Source of the DNA: Anaerostipes rhamnosivorans
GTDB lineage: Bacteria > Bacillota > Clostridia > Lachnospirales > Lachnospiraceae
Length of the DNA: 64,000 nucleotides
NCBI RefSeq assembly: GCF_005280655.1
Contig: NZ_CP040058.1
Coordinates: 1,402,001 to 1,466,000, forward strand
Direction of reading: 5' to 3'
Shown piece by piece: positions 8,967 through 17,772 of the stretch. Made by a program: the position numbers and the translations under genes. How positions within the stretch are numbered: the stretch's first letter is position 1; every line of letters begins with the position of its first letter. Below the pieces are notes generated by a model. That model was not told the DNA's origin, did no database searches, and saw nothing but the letters and a program-made list of their open reading frames with translations.

Positions 8967-8995
8967 TCATAACTTGCGAAGAGCCTGCATATACT
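8967..8995 (+). promoter_or_regulatory. Candidate sigma-E type promoter of spoIVA
   Basis: TCATAAC (8967-8973), 14 nt spacer, CATATACT (8988-8995). This resembles the B. subtilis sporulation sigma-E consensus (KMATATT and CATACAHT). spoIVA is sigma-E controlled in B. subtilis. No good housekeeping promoter is visible here. Confidence 0.5.
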
Positions 8996-9021
8996 TTAAC
9001 AGTCTATCGTAGGAGGATATT

Positions 9022-10494
9022 ATGGATTACTTTAATGTATATAAGGATATTATGGCCAGGACCAATGGAGAAATCTACATTGGTGTGGTAGGTCCCGTGA
9101 GGACTGGAAAGAGTACATTTATCAAGCGGTTTATGAATCTGATGGTTCTGCCGAATATGGAAAATGAGAATGAAAGAAACCGTGCCAACGATGAGCTTCC
9201 CCAGTCATCCAGCGGAAAGACCATCATGACAACGGAACCGAAATTCGTGCCCAATGAAGCGGTGGAGATCAATGTGGATGACGGCATCAGCATGAAGGTG
9301 CGGCTGATTGACTGTGTCGGCTATATGGTAAACGGGGCAGTGGGCCATATTGAAGGGGAAGAGGAACGGCTTGTAAAGACGCCGTGGTTTGATTATGAGA
9401 TTCCCTTTACAAAGGCTGCCAGCATCGGAACTAAAAAGGTTATCACAGAACATTCTACCATCGGGATTGTGGTGACAACGGACGGTTCTTTCGGGGATAT
9501 TGAAGCCGCAAATTACCAGGAGCCGGAAGAAGAGACGATCAAACAGCTGAAAGCATTACATAAACCATTTGTGGTTCTGTTGAATACCAGCCGTCCATAT
9601 TCCGAGGAGACAGTGAAACTTGCCAAGGAAAAAGAGGCAAAGTATGGAGCAAAAGTACTCCCGATGAACTGTGAGCAGCTGAAGAAGGATGATATTTATT
9701 TTATATTGAAAAGTGTTCTGATGGAATTCCCGATCTCATCCATCGGATTTTTCGTGCCGAAATGGGTGGAGGTGCTCCCGAAGGACCATAAGATCAAGCA
9801 GGAGATCATGGATACGGCCCGCAGGATGCTCATGGAGAAGGATACCATGAAAGACATCTATGAGGAGGAAGATTATGAAAATCAATACATAAAACAGTGG
9901 AAACTGGATTCTGTAGCCATGGATACTGGGGTGATACGGATCGCGGTTGATATGGATGATTCTTATTATTATGAATTTTTAAGCGATACCATTGGGCTGC
10001 CGATCAAAAATGAGTACGAATTTATTTCTATTATGCAGGATCTGGCAAGGCAGAAGAAAGAATACGAAGAGGTGGCAGATGCACTCAACGCGGTGAAACA
10101 ACGTGGGTATGGAGTCGTGACGCCGACCAAGGGAGACATTGTGCTGGAAGAACCTAAAATCGTTAAACACGGCAATAAGTACGGTGTAAAGATCAAAGCC
10201 AGTGCTCCGTCGATCCATATGATCCGAGCCAATATCTCCACAGAGATCGCACCGATCGTAGGAGAAGAGTATCAGGCGAAGGATCTGATGGAATATTTTG
10301 ACAAGGGGAAGAGTGATCCACAGGAGAGTATCTGGGATATCAATATCTTTGGCAAGACATTGGAACAGCTGGTTGGAGAGGGCATGCAGTCAAAAGCCCA
10401 GAAGATGACAGAGGAAAGCCAGCAAAAACTCCAGGATACTATGGAGAAAATCGTCAACGAAAGCAATGGTGGACTTGTCTGCATCATCATTTGA
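9022..10494 (+). CDS. spoIVA: Stage IV sporulation protein A
   Basis: A 490-residue ATPase that polymerises on the outer forespore membrane and anchors the spore coat. The N-terminal YIGVVGPVRTGKSTFIKRFM contains the Walker A motif GPVRTGKST, and DCVGY follows as the Walker B-like segment. Length and C-terminal region match the family. AGGAGG precedes the ATG. The gene stands alone, with a terminator and repeats upstream. It is the clearest marker in the window that the organism forms endospores. Confidence 0.97.
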   Translation: MDYFNVYKDIMARTNGEIYIGVVGPVRTGKSTFIKRFMNLMVLPNMENENERNRANDELPQSSSGKTIMTTEPKFVPNEAVEINVDDGISMKVRLIDCVGYMVNGAVGHIEGEEERLVKTPWFDYEIPFTKAASIGTKKVITEHSTIGIVVTTDGSFGDIEAANYQEPEEETIKQLKALHKPFVVLLNTSRPYSEETVKLAKEKEAKYGAKVLPMNCEQLKKDDIYFILKSVLMEFPISSIGFFVPKWVEVLPKDHKIKQEIMDTARRMLMEKDTMKDIYEEEDYENQYIKQWKLDSVAMDTGVIRIAVDMDDSYYYEFLSDTIGLPIKNEYEFISIMQDLARQKKEYEEVADALNAVKQRGYGVVTPTKGDIVLEEPKIVKHGNKYGVKIKASAPSIHMIRANISTEIAPIVGEEYQAKDLMEYFDKGKSDPQESIWDINIFGKTLEQLVGEGMQSKAQKMTEESQQKLQDTMEKIVNESNGGLVCIII

Positions 10495-10510
10495 GAATAG
10501 CTGGGCACCA

Positions 10511-10539
10511 TTGACAAATGGGGAAAAAAAGAATATACT
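10511..10539 (+). promoter_or_regulatory. Promoter of fabH
   Basis: TTGACA (10511-10516), 17 nt spacer, TATACT (10534-10539), a near-consensus housekeeping promoter. I see no FapR-type operator next to it. Confidence 0.8.
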
Positions 10540-10583
10540 TTGGTAAACAAAATATTAGGAAAGCGCAGGATAAATGATAAGAT

Positions 10584-11546
10584 ATGTCGATTAGAATATT
10601 AGGTACAGGAAGTTATCTTCCGGAGACGATTGTTACAAATGATGATTTAGCAAAAGTGATGGATACCAGTGACGAGTGGATCGCCAGCAGGACCGGTATC
10701 CGGGCGCGTCATATTTCTGTGGACGATACAACATCCGGCATGGCAGTGAAAGCTGCCAAAGAGGCCTTGAAGGAAAGCGGAGTAGCTCCGGAGGAGTTGG
10801 ACTGTATCTTTTTCGCGACATTGTCCGGCGACCGGGCTACTCCCAACGGTGCATGTGATGTGCAGAAGGCTATCAAGGCTACAAATGCAGTCTGCATGGA
10901 CTTAAATGCGGCCTGTTCCGGGTTTGTCTATGCGCTGACCACGGCCATCGCATATGCAAAGTCAGGCCTGGCTAAGAAAATGCTGGTGATCGGTGTGGAG
11001 ACCCTGTCTAAGATCGTTGACTGGAAGGACCGGAGCAGCTGTGTTTTGTTCGGGGATGGGGCAGGATGCGCAGTTGTGGAAGCGGATGATTCCAGAGAAG
11101 TCTTTATCGACTATGGATCTAACGGAGACCTGGGAGAAGCACTGACCTGCGGTGAGAGAAAATTAAATAATTTATTGGTAGAGAATCATGAGCCTTTAGA
11201 ACCGGTCTTTATGGACGGACAGGAAGTATACCGCTTTGCGGTAAAAACGGTTCCAAAGACGATTGAAAATGTACTTGAGAAAGCAGGAGCTTCAAAAGAT
11301 GAGATCAAATACTACGTCCTGCATCAGGCAAATAAACGGATCATTGATTCGGCGGCAAAACGTCTGAAGCTGGATATCGAAAAGTTTCCGATGAATCTGG
11401 ACCGATGCAGCAACACATCTTCGGCGAGCGTTCCGATCTTGCTAGACGAGATCAACAAAAAGGGAATGCTGGAAAGAGGAGATAAGCTTGTGCTGTGCGG
11501 ATTCGGCGGCGGGCTGACCTGGGGAACGATTTATTTAGAATGGTAA
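10584..11546 (+). CDS. fabH: Beta-ketoacyl-ACP synthase III
   Basis: A 320-residue condensing enzyme that starts fatty acid synthesis by joining an acyl-CoA to malonyl-ACP. The catalytic triad is visible: Cys111 in AACSGFVYAL, His in LHQANKRIID, and Asn in NTSSASVP. The C-terminal GFGGGLTWG is also typical. The ribosome site is weak (AGGA 13 nt upstream), but no other start fits the family N-terminus (MSIRILGTGSYLPE). No other fab genes are adjacent; it has its own promoter and terminator, so it appears monocistronic. Chain-length preference cannot be read. Confidence 0.95.
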   Translation: MSIRILGTGSYLPETIVTNDDLAKVMDTSDEWIASRTGIRARHISVDDTTSGMAVKAAKEALKESGVAPEELDCIFFATLSGDRATPNGACDVQKAIKATNAVCMDLNAACSGFVYALTTAIAYAKSGLAKKMLVIGVETLSKIVDWKDRSSCVLFGDGAGCAVVEADDSREVFIDYGSNGDLGEALTCGERKLNNLLVENHEPLEPVFMDGQEVYRFAVKTVPKTIENVLEKAGASKDEIKYYVLHQANKRIIDSAAKRLKLDIEKFPMNLDRCSNTSSASVPILLDEINKKGMLERGDKLVLCGFGGGLTWGTIYLEW

Positions 11547-11580
11547 GAAACGGCCGGAGGATCTTCCGGCATCATCTGAG

Positions 11581-11608
11581 AAAAAAGTAGGGCTTTCCTG
11601 CTTTTTTT
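11581..11608 (+). terminator. Intrinsic terminator after fabH
   Basis: AAAAAAGTAGG pairs with CCTGCTTTTTT (one G-U pair) around a 5-nt loop with a terminal T-run. A second hairpin without T-run, GCCGGAG/CTTCCGGC, lies at 11553-11570. Confidence 0.75.
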
Positions 11609-11623
11609 GTTTATTGGGGAGGT

Positions 11624-11692
11624 GTTCGTTTTTCTCCATTGCCTTCCGTCTGCTCTGGAAAGGCTTCCTCCAGGCAATGGAGAAAAACGAAC
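11624..11692 (-). repeat. Hairpin repeat, family 1, copy B
   Basis: A perfect 20-bp inverted repeat, GTTCGTTTTTCTCCATTGCC (11624-11643) and its complement (11673-11692), around a 29-nt loop. The reverse complement of the loop closely matches the loop of copy A (TCTGGAAAGGC core). Confidence 0.88.
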
Positions 11693-11702
11693 AACCCTTT
11701 TA

Positions 11703-11800
11703 GATCCTTTGGATGGGCATGCTTTGCACGACAAGGTATACCCACAGGGCATCCCGTATTCTGGATCCTTCGGATGGGCGTGCTTCGCACGTCAAAGTAT
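11703..11800 (-). repeat. Palindromic repeat, family 2, one and a half units
   Basis: GATCCTTTGGATGGGCATGC at the start is repeated as GGATCCTTCGGATGGGCGTGC at 11763. The core AAGGTATACCCACAGGGCAT at 11733-11752 is the reverse complement of the units at 36821 and 37066. Each unit includes a small hairpin GTGCTTCGCAC or its variant. Confidence 0.8.
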
Positions 11801-11839
11801 GGTATAATATATTAATATAGATTAAGGGAGGTGTTGGCA

Positions 11840-12643
11840 ATGGAATTACAGATGTGGAGAGAGATCCTTTGCCCTTACGACTTGGCTGTGGAGGAGTTAA
11901 AGCTGAAGTTCGTGCACATCATGAATGAATATAGAACCGCAGGCCGTTATTCACCGATCGAACAGGTGGACGGCAGAGTAAAAAGCATTTCTAGTATTCT
12001 TGATAAGATGCAGAGAAAGAAAATAAACATTAATGAAATAGAGACAGATCTGGAAGATATTGCAGGCATCCGGGTCATCTGTCAATTCGTCGAAGATATT
12101 GACCGTGTGGTTGAGATCATTGAACAGCGTTCTGATATGGAGATCAAGACGAAAAAGGACTATATCACAAAAGCAAAAGACAGCGGATACCGGAGTTTCC
12201 ATGTGATCATTTATTATGACGTGGATACCATCTACGGCAAGAAAAAGATTCAGGCAGAGATACAGATCCGTACTCTTGCTATGAATTTCTGGGCCACAGT
12301 AGAGCATTCCCTGCAGTATAAGTATAAAGAGAACATACCGGAGCACATAACGGAGAAGCTGATGAATGCAGCAGACGCCATTGTGGTCCTGGATAAAGAG
12401 ATGTCCATTGTCAGAGATGAGATCATGGATGCCCAGAATTCTTTCCGAAAAAAGGCAAATATTGTTTCCGAGATTCTGTCAACCATGCAGAATTTATATA
12501 AAGTAGCAAACAAACAGGAAGTCATCAAGATACAGGACGAGTTTTACAAAATATATGAGACAGGAGATATGGAGCAGCTGATCCATTTTAATAAGCAGCT
12601 GGATATCATTGCGGAGGGCTACCGTGCACAGAGCCTGTCATAG
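11840..12643 (+). CDS. relQ: Small alarmone synthetase, RelQ/YjbM type GTP pyrophosphokinase
   Basis: A 267-residue single-domain (p)ppGpp synthetase lacking the HD hydrolase, TGS and ACT domains of full-length Rel. The synthetase core is visible: EDIAGIRVICQFVEDI, the G-loop region KAKDSGYRSFHVIIYY, and EIQIRTLAMNFWATVEHSL. The ATG at 11840 is chosen because AAGGGAGGTG ends 9 nt upstream; the in-frame GTG/TTG codons just before sit inside that ribosome site. It is probably cotranscribed with the methyltransferase 8 nt downstream. RelQ-type enzymes are usually regulated by transcription and by pppGpp. Confidence 0.92.
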   Translation: MELQMWREILCPYDLAVEELKLKFVHIMNEYRTAGRYSPIEQVDGRVKSISSILDKMQRKKININEIETDLEDIAGIRVICQFVEDIDRVVEIIEQRSDMEIKTKKDYITKAKDSGYRSFHVIIYYDVDTIYGKKKIQAEIQIRTLAMNFWATVEHSLQYKYKENIPEHITEKLMNAADAIVVLDKEMSIVRDEIMDAQNSFRKKANIVSEILSTMQNLYKVANKQEVIKIQDEFYKIYETGDMEQLIHFNKQLDIIAEGYRAQSLS

Positions 12644-12651
12644 GAGAAATT

Positions 12652-14013
12652 ATGGAATTACCACAGTTATTCGTTGAGAAGATGAAATCCCTTCTGGGGG
12701 AAGAATACAGCGATTATGAGGCGTGCCTCCAAAGGCCAAAGCAGAGCGGCATCCGCGTCAATACCTCCAAGATTTCCGTGGAGGAGTTCCGAAAGATCGC
12801 ACCGTTTGAGATAGAACCTGTGCCATGGACCGAAAATGGATTTTTTGTCGAAGCCAAAGACCAGCCGGCAAAACACCCGTTTTATCATGCTGGCCTGTAC
12901 TATATCCAGGAGCCCAGCGCCATGGCTCCGGCTGCATTTCTGCCGGTAGAGCCGGGAGACAAGGTACTGGACCTGTGTGCAGCGCCTGGAGGCAAGTCCA
13001 CGGAACTGGGAGCGAGGCTTAAGGGCGAGGGCCTTCTAGTATCCAATGATATCAGTATTACCAGGACAAAAGCTTTGCTTAAGAACCTGGAAATGTTCGG
13101 TATCAGCAACAGCGTGATCGCAAGCGAGGAACCAAAGAATCTTGTGCCGGTATGCTATGAGTATTTTGATAAGGTGTTAGTGGATGCCCCTTGTTCTGGA
13201 GAAGGAATGTTTAGAAAGGGCAGCAATGAGATCAAAAACTGGGCGGAATATGGGATCGAACCCTATGTGAAGATTCAGCGAGAGATTATACTGGATGCGG
13301 TTAAGATGCTCAAACCCGGGGGATATCTTTTGTACTCCACCTGTACCTTTTCACCGGAGGAAGATGAGCAGCTGATCGAGTACCTGCTTCATCAGGTGCC
13401 GGAGCTTTCTCTGGTTGATATGCCTGAGGCTGATGGATTTGACCGGGGACACCCTGAGTGGACCGTGTCGGGACTTCAGGATGTCAAAAAGTGTATCAGG
13501 CTCTGGCCACATAAGATCAAAGGGGAAGGGCATTTTCTTGCGCTTCTGAAAAAAGAGGGAGAACCGGCAGCCGGCGCAGAAGGACAAAAGCGTGACCGTG
13601 CAAAGATTTCCCAGGAGGCAGAGGCCTTCCTCTCTGAATGCAGGATGGATTTGGACCCAAACCGGATAAAAGAACATAAGGGGAGACTGATCCTCACGCC
13701 CAAAGATCTGCCTGATCTTGGAAGGCTCAGGGTGTTAAGGCATGGCCTTTTACTTGGAGAGATGAAAAAACGGAGATTTGAGCCAAGCCAGGTGCTGGCC
13801 ATGGCATTGTCCGGAGATGGATATGCGAGAACGCTGGACTTAAGCCTGTCCGATGAGAGACTTATGAAGTATTTAAAATGTGAAACCATACTTGCAGATG
13901 AAAAGGAAGACGGTATGTATCTTGTCACAGTCCAGGGATATCCTCTTGGATGGGGGAAATTATCCAAAGGCCGGATGAAGAATAAATATGCGCCTTCATG
14001 GAGATGGATGTGA
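12652..14013 (+). CDS. rsmF: RsmF/NSUN-type rRNA m5C methyltransferase
   Basis: A 453-residue SAM-dependent RNA cytosine-C5 methyltransferase of the NOL1/NOP2/sun family, probably modifying 16S rRNA. The SAM loop CAAPGGKSTELGARL is near residue 110. The catalytic cysteines are in DAPCSGEGMFRKG and STCTFSPEEDE. The C-terminal third matches the PUA-like extension of RsmF/YebU. It starts 8 nt after the alarmone synthetase and its TGA overlaps the next start (TGATG), suggesting coupling. Confidence 0.92.
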   Translation: MELPQLFVEKMKSLLGEEYSDYEACLQRPKQSGIRVNTSKISVEEFRKIAPFEIEPVPWTENGFFVEAKDQPAKHPFYHAGLYYIQEPSAMAPAAFLPVEPGDKVLDLCAAPGGKSTELGARLKGEGLLVSNDISITRTKALLKNLEMFGISNSVIASEEPKNLVPVCYEYFDKVLVDAPCSGEGMFRKGSNEIKNWAEYGIEPYVKIQREIILDAVKMLKPGGYLLYSTCTFSPEEDEQLIEYLLHQVPELSLVDMPEADGFDRGHPEWTVSGLQDVKKCIRLWPHKIKGEGHFLALLKKEGEPAAGAEGQKRDRAKISQEAEAFLSECRMDLDPNRIKEHKGRLILTPKDLPDLGRLRVLRHGLLLGEMKKRRFEPSQVLAMALSGDGYARTLDLSLSDERLMKYLKCETILADEKEDGMYLVTVQGYPLGWGKLSKGRMKNKYAPSWRWM

Positions 14014-14735
14014 TGAAGGCAATGCGTTTGGACAAGTTTCTGTGCGCGGTCTGTGGCTGTACCAGAAGTGAAGCAAAAAAAATGGTCCGTCAGGGGAGGG
14101 TCCTGGCGGCAGGAGAAACAGTAAAGAAACCGGAACAAAAGGTAGTGCCTGGACAGGACGAGGTCACACTGGACGGGAAGGAACTTAAATACAGGGAATA
14201 TGAATATTTGATGCTGAACAAACCTAAGGGAGTGGTCACGGCGACCAGGGATTCCAGGGAACAAACGGTCATGGATCTGATCCCAGAAGTCCATAAAAAG
14301 GGTATGTTTCCGGTGGGAAGGCTGGATAAGGATACAGAAGGGCTTCTGCTGATAACAAATGACGGAGAGCTGGGGCACCGTCTGCTGTCACCGAAGCATC
14401 ATGTCACGAAGCGGTACTCTGTCACTGTAACAGGGCAAATTGGAAGAGCACAGCAGGAGGTTTTTGAGTCGGGTATGGACATTGGTGATGAGAAACCGTT
14501 AAAGCCCGCCAGGCTGAAGATTTTGAAGTCAGGGGAAGTTTCTGAGGCTGAGGTGTTCATCACAGAGGGCAGATTTCATCAGATCAAGCGCATGTTTGAA
14601 GCGGTGGGGAGTCAGGTGCTTAAATTAAAGCGTCTTTCCATGGGACCGCTTTTGTTGGATCCGGAGCTCCTGCCAGGGCAGTCCAGGGAACTTACAGAGG
14701 AAGAGATCAGATGTTTAAAGGAGAACCAATGCTAA
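14013..14735 (+). CDS. rsuA: 16S rRNA pseudouridine(516) synthase, RsuA family
   Basis: A roughly 240-residue pseudouridine synthase. An N-terminal S4 RNA-binding domain (MRLDKFLCAVCGCTRSEAKK) is followed by the RsuA/RluB catalytic core with GRLDKDTEGLLLITNDG, which holds the catalytic Asp. The KRYSVTV and FHQIKRMFEAVG segments are also conserved. Possible starts are 13998, 14013 and 14022. I choose 14013 because it overlaps the upstream TGA by one base and fits the family N-terminus. The last 7 bases overlap the HAD gene. Confidence 0.9.
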   Translation: MKAMRLDKFLCAVCGCTRSEAKKMVRQGRVLAAGETVKKPEQKVVPGQDEVTLDGKELKYREYEYLMLNKPKGVVTATRDSREQTVMDLIPEVHKKGMFPVGRLDKDTEGLLLITNDGELGHRLLSPKHHVTKRYSVTVTGQIGRAQQEVFESGMDIGDEKPLKPARLKILKSGEVSEAEVFITEGRFHQIKRMFEAVGSQVLKLKRLSMGPLLLDPELLPGQSRELTEEEIRCLKENQC

Positions 14736-15394
14736 AGGATAAAAAAGCGGTAATTTTTGATTTGGACGGAACTTTGGTGGATTCTATGTGGATCTGGAAA
14801 GAGATTGACGAACGTTTTCTTGGGCATTTCGGCCTTCAGGTTCCAGAAGGGCTGAACGATCTGCTGGAAGGCTACAGCTTTAATGAGACGGCGGAGTACT
14901 TTAAAAACCATTTTCCGCTTCCGCTCACTGTTCAAGAGATTAAAGATACATGGAACCGTATGGCTTACGAGATGTATACGAATGAGATCCCCCTGAAAGA
15001 AGGGGTAATCGAATTTTTGGATGTATTAAAGGACAAAAAGCTCCCTATTGGGATCGCCACCAGCAATTCCAGAGAATTGACAAAGGCATGTTTAAATGCC
15101 CACGGGATCGGGCAGTATTTTCAGTACATCTGTACTTCCAATGAGGTGCCAAAGGGGAAACCTGCCCCGGACGTATATTTAAAGACAGCACAGGAGCTGT
15201 CGGTTGAGCCGGAACATATTCTGGTGTTTGAGGATATCCCATATGGGATCATGGCTGGAAACAGCGCCAATATGACGACCTGTGCCGTCAGGGATGCTTA
15301 TTCCCAGGCGGTGGCTGACAAGAAGAGGGAACTGGCTGATTACTATATTGACACTTACTTTGATATCATAAATGGAACCTATCAATCAGTATAA
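14729..15394 (+). CDS. HAD-superfamily phosphatase, beta-phosphoglucomutase-like
   Basis: A 221-residue HAD-IA hydrolase. Motif I is FDLDGTLVDSM at residues 9-19 with nucleophile and acid Asp10/Asp12. Motif II is IATSNS, motif III the KGKPAPDVY lysine, and motif IV FEDIPYGI. A helical cap lies between motifs I and II. The start at 14729 follows AAGGAGA 7-8 nt upstream, so the longer in-frame ATG at 14711 is not used. The substrate is unknown; members of this clade act on sugar phosphates or nucleotides. It overlaps rsuA by 7 nt and is probably cotranscribed. Confidence 0.85.
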   Translation: MLKDKKAVIFDLDGTLVDSMWIWKEIDERFLGHFGLQVPEGLNDLLEGYSFNETAEYFKNHFPLPLTVQEIKDTWNRMAYEMYTNEIPLKEGVIEFLDVLKDKKLPIGIATSNSRELTKACLNAHGIGQYFQYICTSNEVPKGKPAPDVYLKTAQELSVEPEHILVFEDIPYGIMAGNSANMTTCAVRDAYSQAVADKKRELADYYIDTYFDIINGTYQSV

Positions 15395-15414
15395 CCGATA
15401 CGAGAGGTGATAAC

Positions 15415-16173
15415 ATGAAGAAAGTAGCAATCGTTACAGGAGCTTCCTCAGGACTTGGAAGACAGTTCGTTCTCCAGATAGCTAAAAGCCATGGATTTCT
15501 AGATGAGATCTGGGTAGTGGCCAGAAGAGCGGACCGCCTTTTAGAACTGGGAGTGCTGGTTTCCAACATTGTAATCCGGCCGATTCCGCTGGATCTTTCA
15601 AAGAAGGACAGTATCGTAAGAATCAGGAGTATCCTCGCAAAAGAAAAACCGAAGGTTTATGTGCTGGTGAACTGTTCCGGACTTGGGCTGGCCGGCTTGT
15701 TTGACAGACAGGACGAAGAACTGCTGGACCAGATGCTGAAGGTGAACTGTCTGGCACTCACAAGGGTAACCAGAGCTGTCCTGCCGTACATGCCGAAGAA
15801 GTCCCGTATTGTCCAGGTGGCCTCATCCGCAGCCTTTGCGCCGCAGCCTGGCTTTGCAGTGTATGCCGCCACCAAATCCTATGTATTAAATTACAGCCTG
15901 GCATTAAGACAGGAACTGAAGAAAAGAAGAATTTATGTCACAACCGTATGCCCGGGACCGGTCAACACTGAATTTTTCGATACAGCCTACCAGAAAAAAG
16001 AAATGAAACTATACAAAAAGCTTGTGATGGCGAAGCCGGAAAGGGTTGTGAAGAAAGCCCTGAAAGATGTGAAGAAGGGCAGGGCAGTCTCTGTATACGG
16101 AATCTTAATGAAGGCCGTGAGAGTTCTCTGCAAGCTGCTTCCAAGCAGTCTGATCGTCAGGCTGATCCATTAG
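15415..16173 (+). CDS. Short-chain dehydrogenase/reductase (SDR)
   Basis: A 252-residue classical SDR. The nucleotide loop TGASSGLGRQF is at residues 8-18, the catalytic Ser lies in VQVASSAAF, and YAATKSYV gives the YxxxK catalytic pair. CPGPVNTEFF follows. The C-terminal 20 residues are hydrophobic and basic, as in the DltE/YqjQ-type SDRs. The substrate is unknown. It sits between a HAD phosphatase and a pseudouridine synthase with short gaps (20 and 11 nt), so it belongs to the same run, though a common pathway is not evident. Confidence 0.88.
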   Translation: MKKVAIVTGASSGLGRQFVLQIAKSHGFLDEIWVVARRADRLLELGVLVSNIVIRPIPLDLSKKDSIVRIRSILAKEKPKVYVLVNCSGLGLAGLFDRQDEELLDQMLKVNCLALTRVTRAVLPYMPKKSRIVQVASSAAFAPQPGFAVYAATKSYVLNYSLALRQELKKRRIYVTTVCPGPVNTEFFDTAYQKKEMKLYKKLVMAKPERVVKKALKDVKKGRAVSVYGILMKAVRVLCKLLPSSLIVRLIH

Positions 16174-16184
16174 AGGGAAACGAT

Positions 16185-17174
16185 ATGAAAGAAATCAGGA
16201 TTTCAGACAGGGAAGAAGAACAGCGGCTAGACAAGCTTCTGGCAAAATATTTGAACAAGGCGCCCAAGAGCTTCCTTTATAAAATGCTCCGGAAAAAGAA
16301 CATCAAGCTGAACGGAAAAAAGGCTTCCGGAAATGAAAAGCTGAAATCTGGCGATGTGGTATGTATTTACCTGGCAGACGAGACCATCGCAACGTTTCGG
16401 GAGGAGCCGAAGGCGGAGAAGACAAGAGCGGATCTTTCTGTGGCCTATCAGGATTCCAATGTATTGATCATCAATAAACCTTACGGGATGCTGTCACAGA
16501 AGTCAAAGCCGTCGGATGTGTCGGTCAATGAACTGATCGTCCCGTACTGTCTGCAGCTTGGGATCTTAAAGGAATCCAATCTGGAACTGTTCCGGCCGTC
16601 TATATGCAACCGTCTGGACAGAAATACAACGGGACTGCTGATCGCGGGGATATCCCTGGAAGGTCTGCAGACCATGGCTGAAATGTTGAAGGAACGTACA
16701 GTGAAAAAGTATTACTACTGTATTGTCAAAGGCACATTAAAAAACAGCAGCAGAGTGTCCGGATATATTAAGAAAGACCGGAAGGAAAATAAAGTATCAT
16801 TTTCAGAGAAGGCAGATGGGAGTGGCAGCCGCATTGAGACGGCCTATGAGCCTGTGGCCTGCGGAGGCGGTTTTACGCTTCTTAGAGTGGAATTGATCAC
16901 CGGAAAGACCCATCAGATCCGTGCCCATTTGGCTGGAATGGGATTTCCTCTCGTAGGGGATACCAAGTATGGAGACCGGGAAGCAAACCTTTGGCTGAAA
17001 AGAAAGTTTGGAGTGAAGCACCAGCTGCTGCACTGCGGTTGTCTTGTTTTTCCAAAAGAGATGAAGCGATGTACAGAACTGTCCGGCAGGACGGTCACCG
17101 CACAGGTGCCGGAATTATTTTTAAAGACGGCAGAAGAATTATTTGGGAGCATATCATGGGAACTTGGAATTTAA
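16185..17174 (+). CDS. RluA-family pseudouridine synthase
   Basis: A 329-residue 23S rRNA or tRNA pseudouridine synthase. An N-terminal S4 domain (RLDKLLAKYLNKAPKSFLYK) is followed by the catalytic core with NRLDRNTTGLLIAG, where the aspartate of RLDR is catalytic. GKTHQIRAHLAGMGFPLVGD is present in full. RluC/RluD/RluE-level specificity cannot be assigned. The gene overlaps recU by 19 nt. Confidence 0.92.
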   Translation: MKEIRISDREEEQRLDKLLAKYLNKAPKSFLYKMLRKKNIKLNGKKASGNEKLKSGDVVCIYLADETIATFREEPKAEKTRADLSVAYQDSNVLIINKPYGMLSQKSKPSDVSVNELIVPYCLQLGILKESNLELFRPSICNRLDRNTTGLLIAGISLEGLQTMAEMLKERTVKKYYYCIVKGTLKNSSRVSGYIKKDRKENKVSFSEKADGSGSRIETAYEPVACGGGFTLLRVELITGKTHQIRAHLAGMGFPLVGDTKYGDREANLWLKRKFGVKHQLLHCGCLVFPKEMKRCTELSGRTVTAQVPELFLKTAEELFGSISWELGI

Positions 17175-17689
17175 AAGGACTGCGGGGATCGGTTCTGGAG
17201 GAACTAGTCAACCATACCAATGAAAAATACAAGGAGCAGGGGCTGGCACTGGTCCAGAAGATACCTACCTCCATAAAGCCGGTCAGATTTGACAAGAACA
17301 GCCGGCAGATCACTCTGGCATACTTTGACCAGAAAAGTACTGTCGATTATATAGGTGCTGTCCAGGGGTATCCGATCTGTTTTGACGCCAAAGAATGTGC
17401 AACTGACGTATTTCCATTACATAATATCCATGAACATCAAATAGAATTTATGGAGAGGTTTGAAAAACAGGGGGGCATCAGTTTTCTTCTGATTTATTTT
17501 ACCCACAGGCAGGCCTGTTACTTTATGTCTTTTGAGGAAACGATGAAGTTTTGGAATCGACAGACAGACGGCGGGCCGAAGCATTTTAAATTTGGTGAGC
17601 TGGATGCAGGGTTCTTTGTCCCGATGAAGAAAGGGATGATCCTGCATTATCTGGAATGTCTCAACAAACTATTGGCCGGGAGGCGTTGA
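17156..17689 (+). CDS. recU: Holliday junction resolvase RecU, short form
   Basis: A 177-residue resolvase cleaving Holliday junctions during recombinational repair and chromosome segregation in Firmicutes. The nuclease core is recognisable: STVDYIGAVQGYPICFDAKE aligns with the DYNG..DFEAKET segment of B. subtilis RecU, followed by FPLHNIHEHQIEFM. It lacks about 30 N-terminal residues compared with B. subtilis (about 206). I choose the ATG at 17156, inside the upstream gene, because GGGAGC precedes it and MGTWNLKGLRG fits the domain border. Confidence 0.88.
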   Translation: MGTWNLKGLRGSVLEELVNHTNEKYKEQGLALVQKIPTSIKPVRFDKNSRQITLAYFDQKSTVDYIGAVQGYPICFDAKECATDVFPLHNIHEHQIEFMERFEKQGGISFLLIYFTHRQACYFMSFEETMKFWNRQTDGGPKHFKFGELDAGFFVPMKKGMILHYLECLNKLLAGRR

Positions 17690-17772
17690 CTTGGCGGACG
17701 GTTTTTCGTATAATAAAATATTGAAACAGCCGTTACGTCCGGCAAATGAATACACAGAAAGAAGATAGACCA

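Noticed and set aside
8771..9091. A 106-codon open frame on the + strand before spoIVA
   Set aside because: It runs through the inverted repeat, hairpin copy A, a terminator and the start of spoIVA, and the translation shows no protein-like features.
13476..14378. A 300-codon frame antisense to rsmF and rsuA
   Set aside because: Both + strand genes have clear family motifs; the antisense translation is rich in Cys, His and Ser, typical of a shadow.
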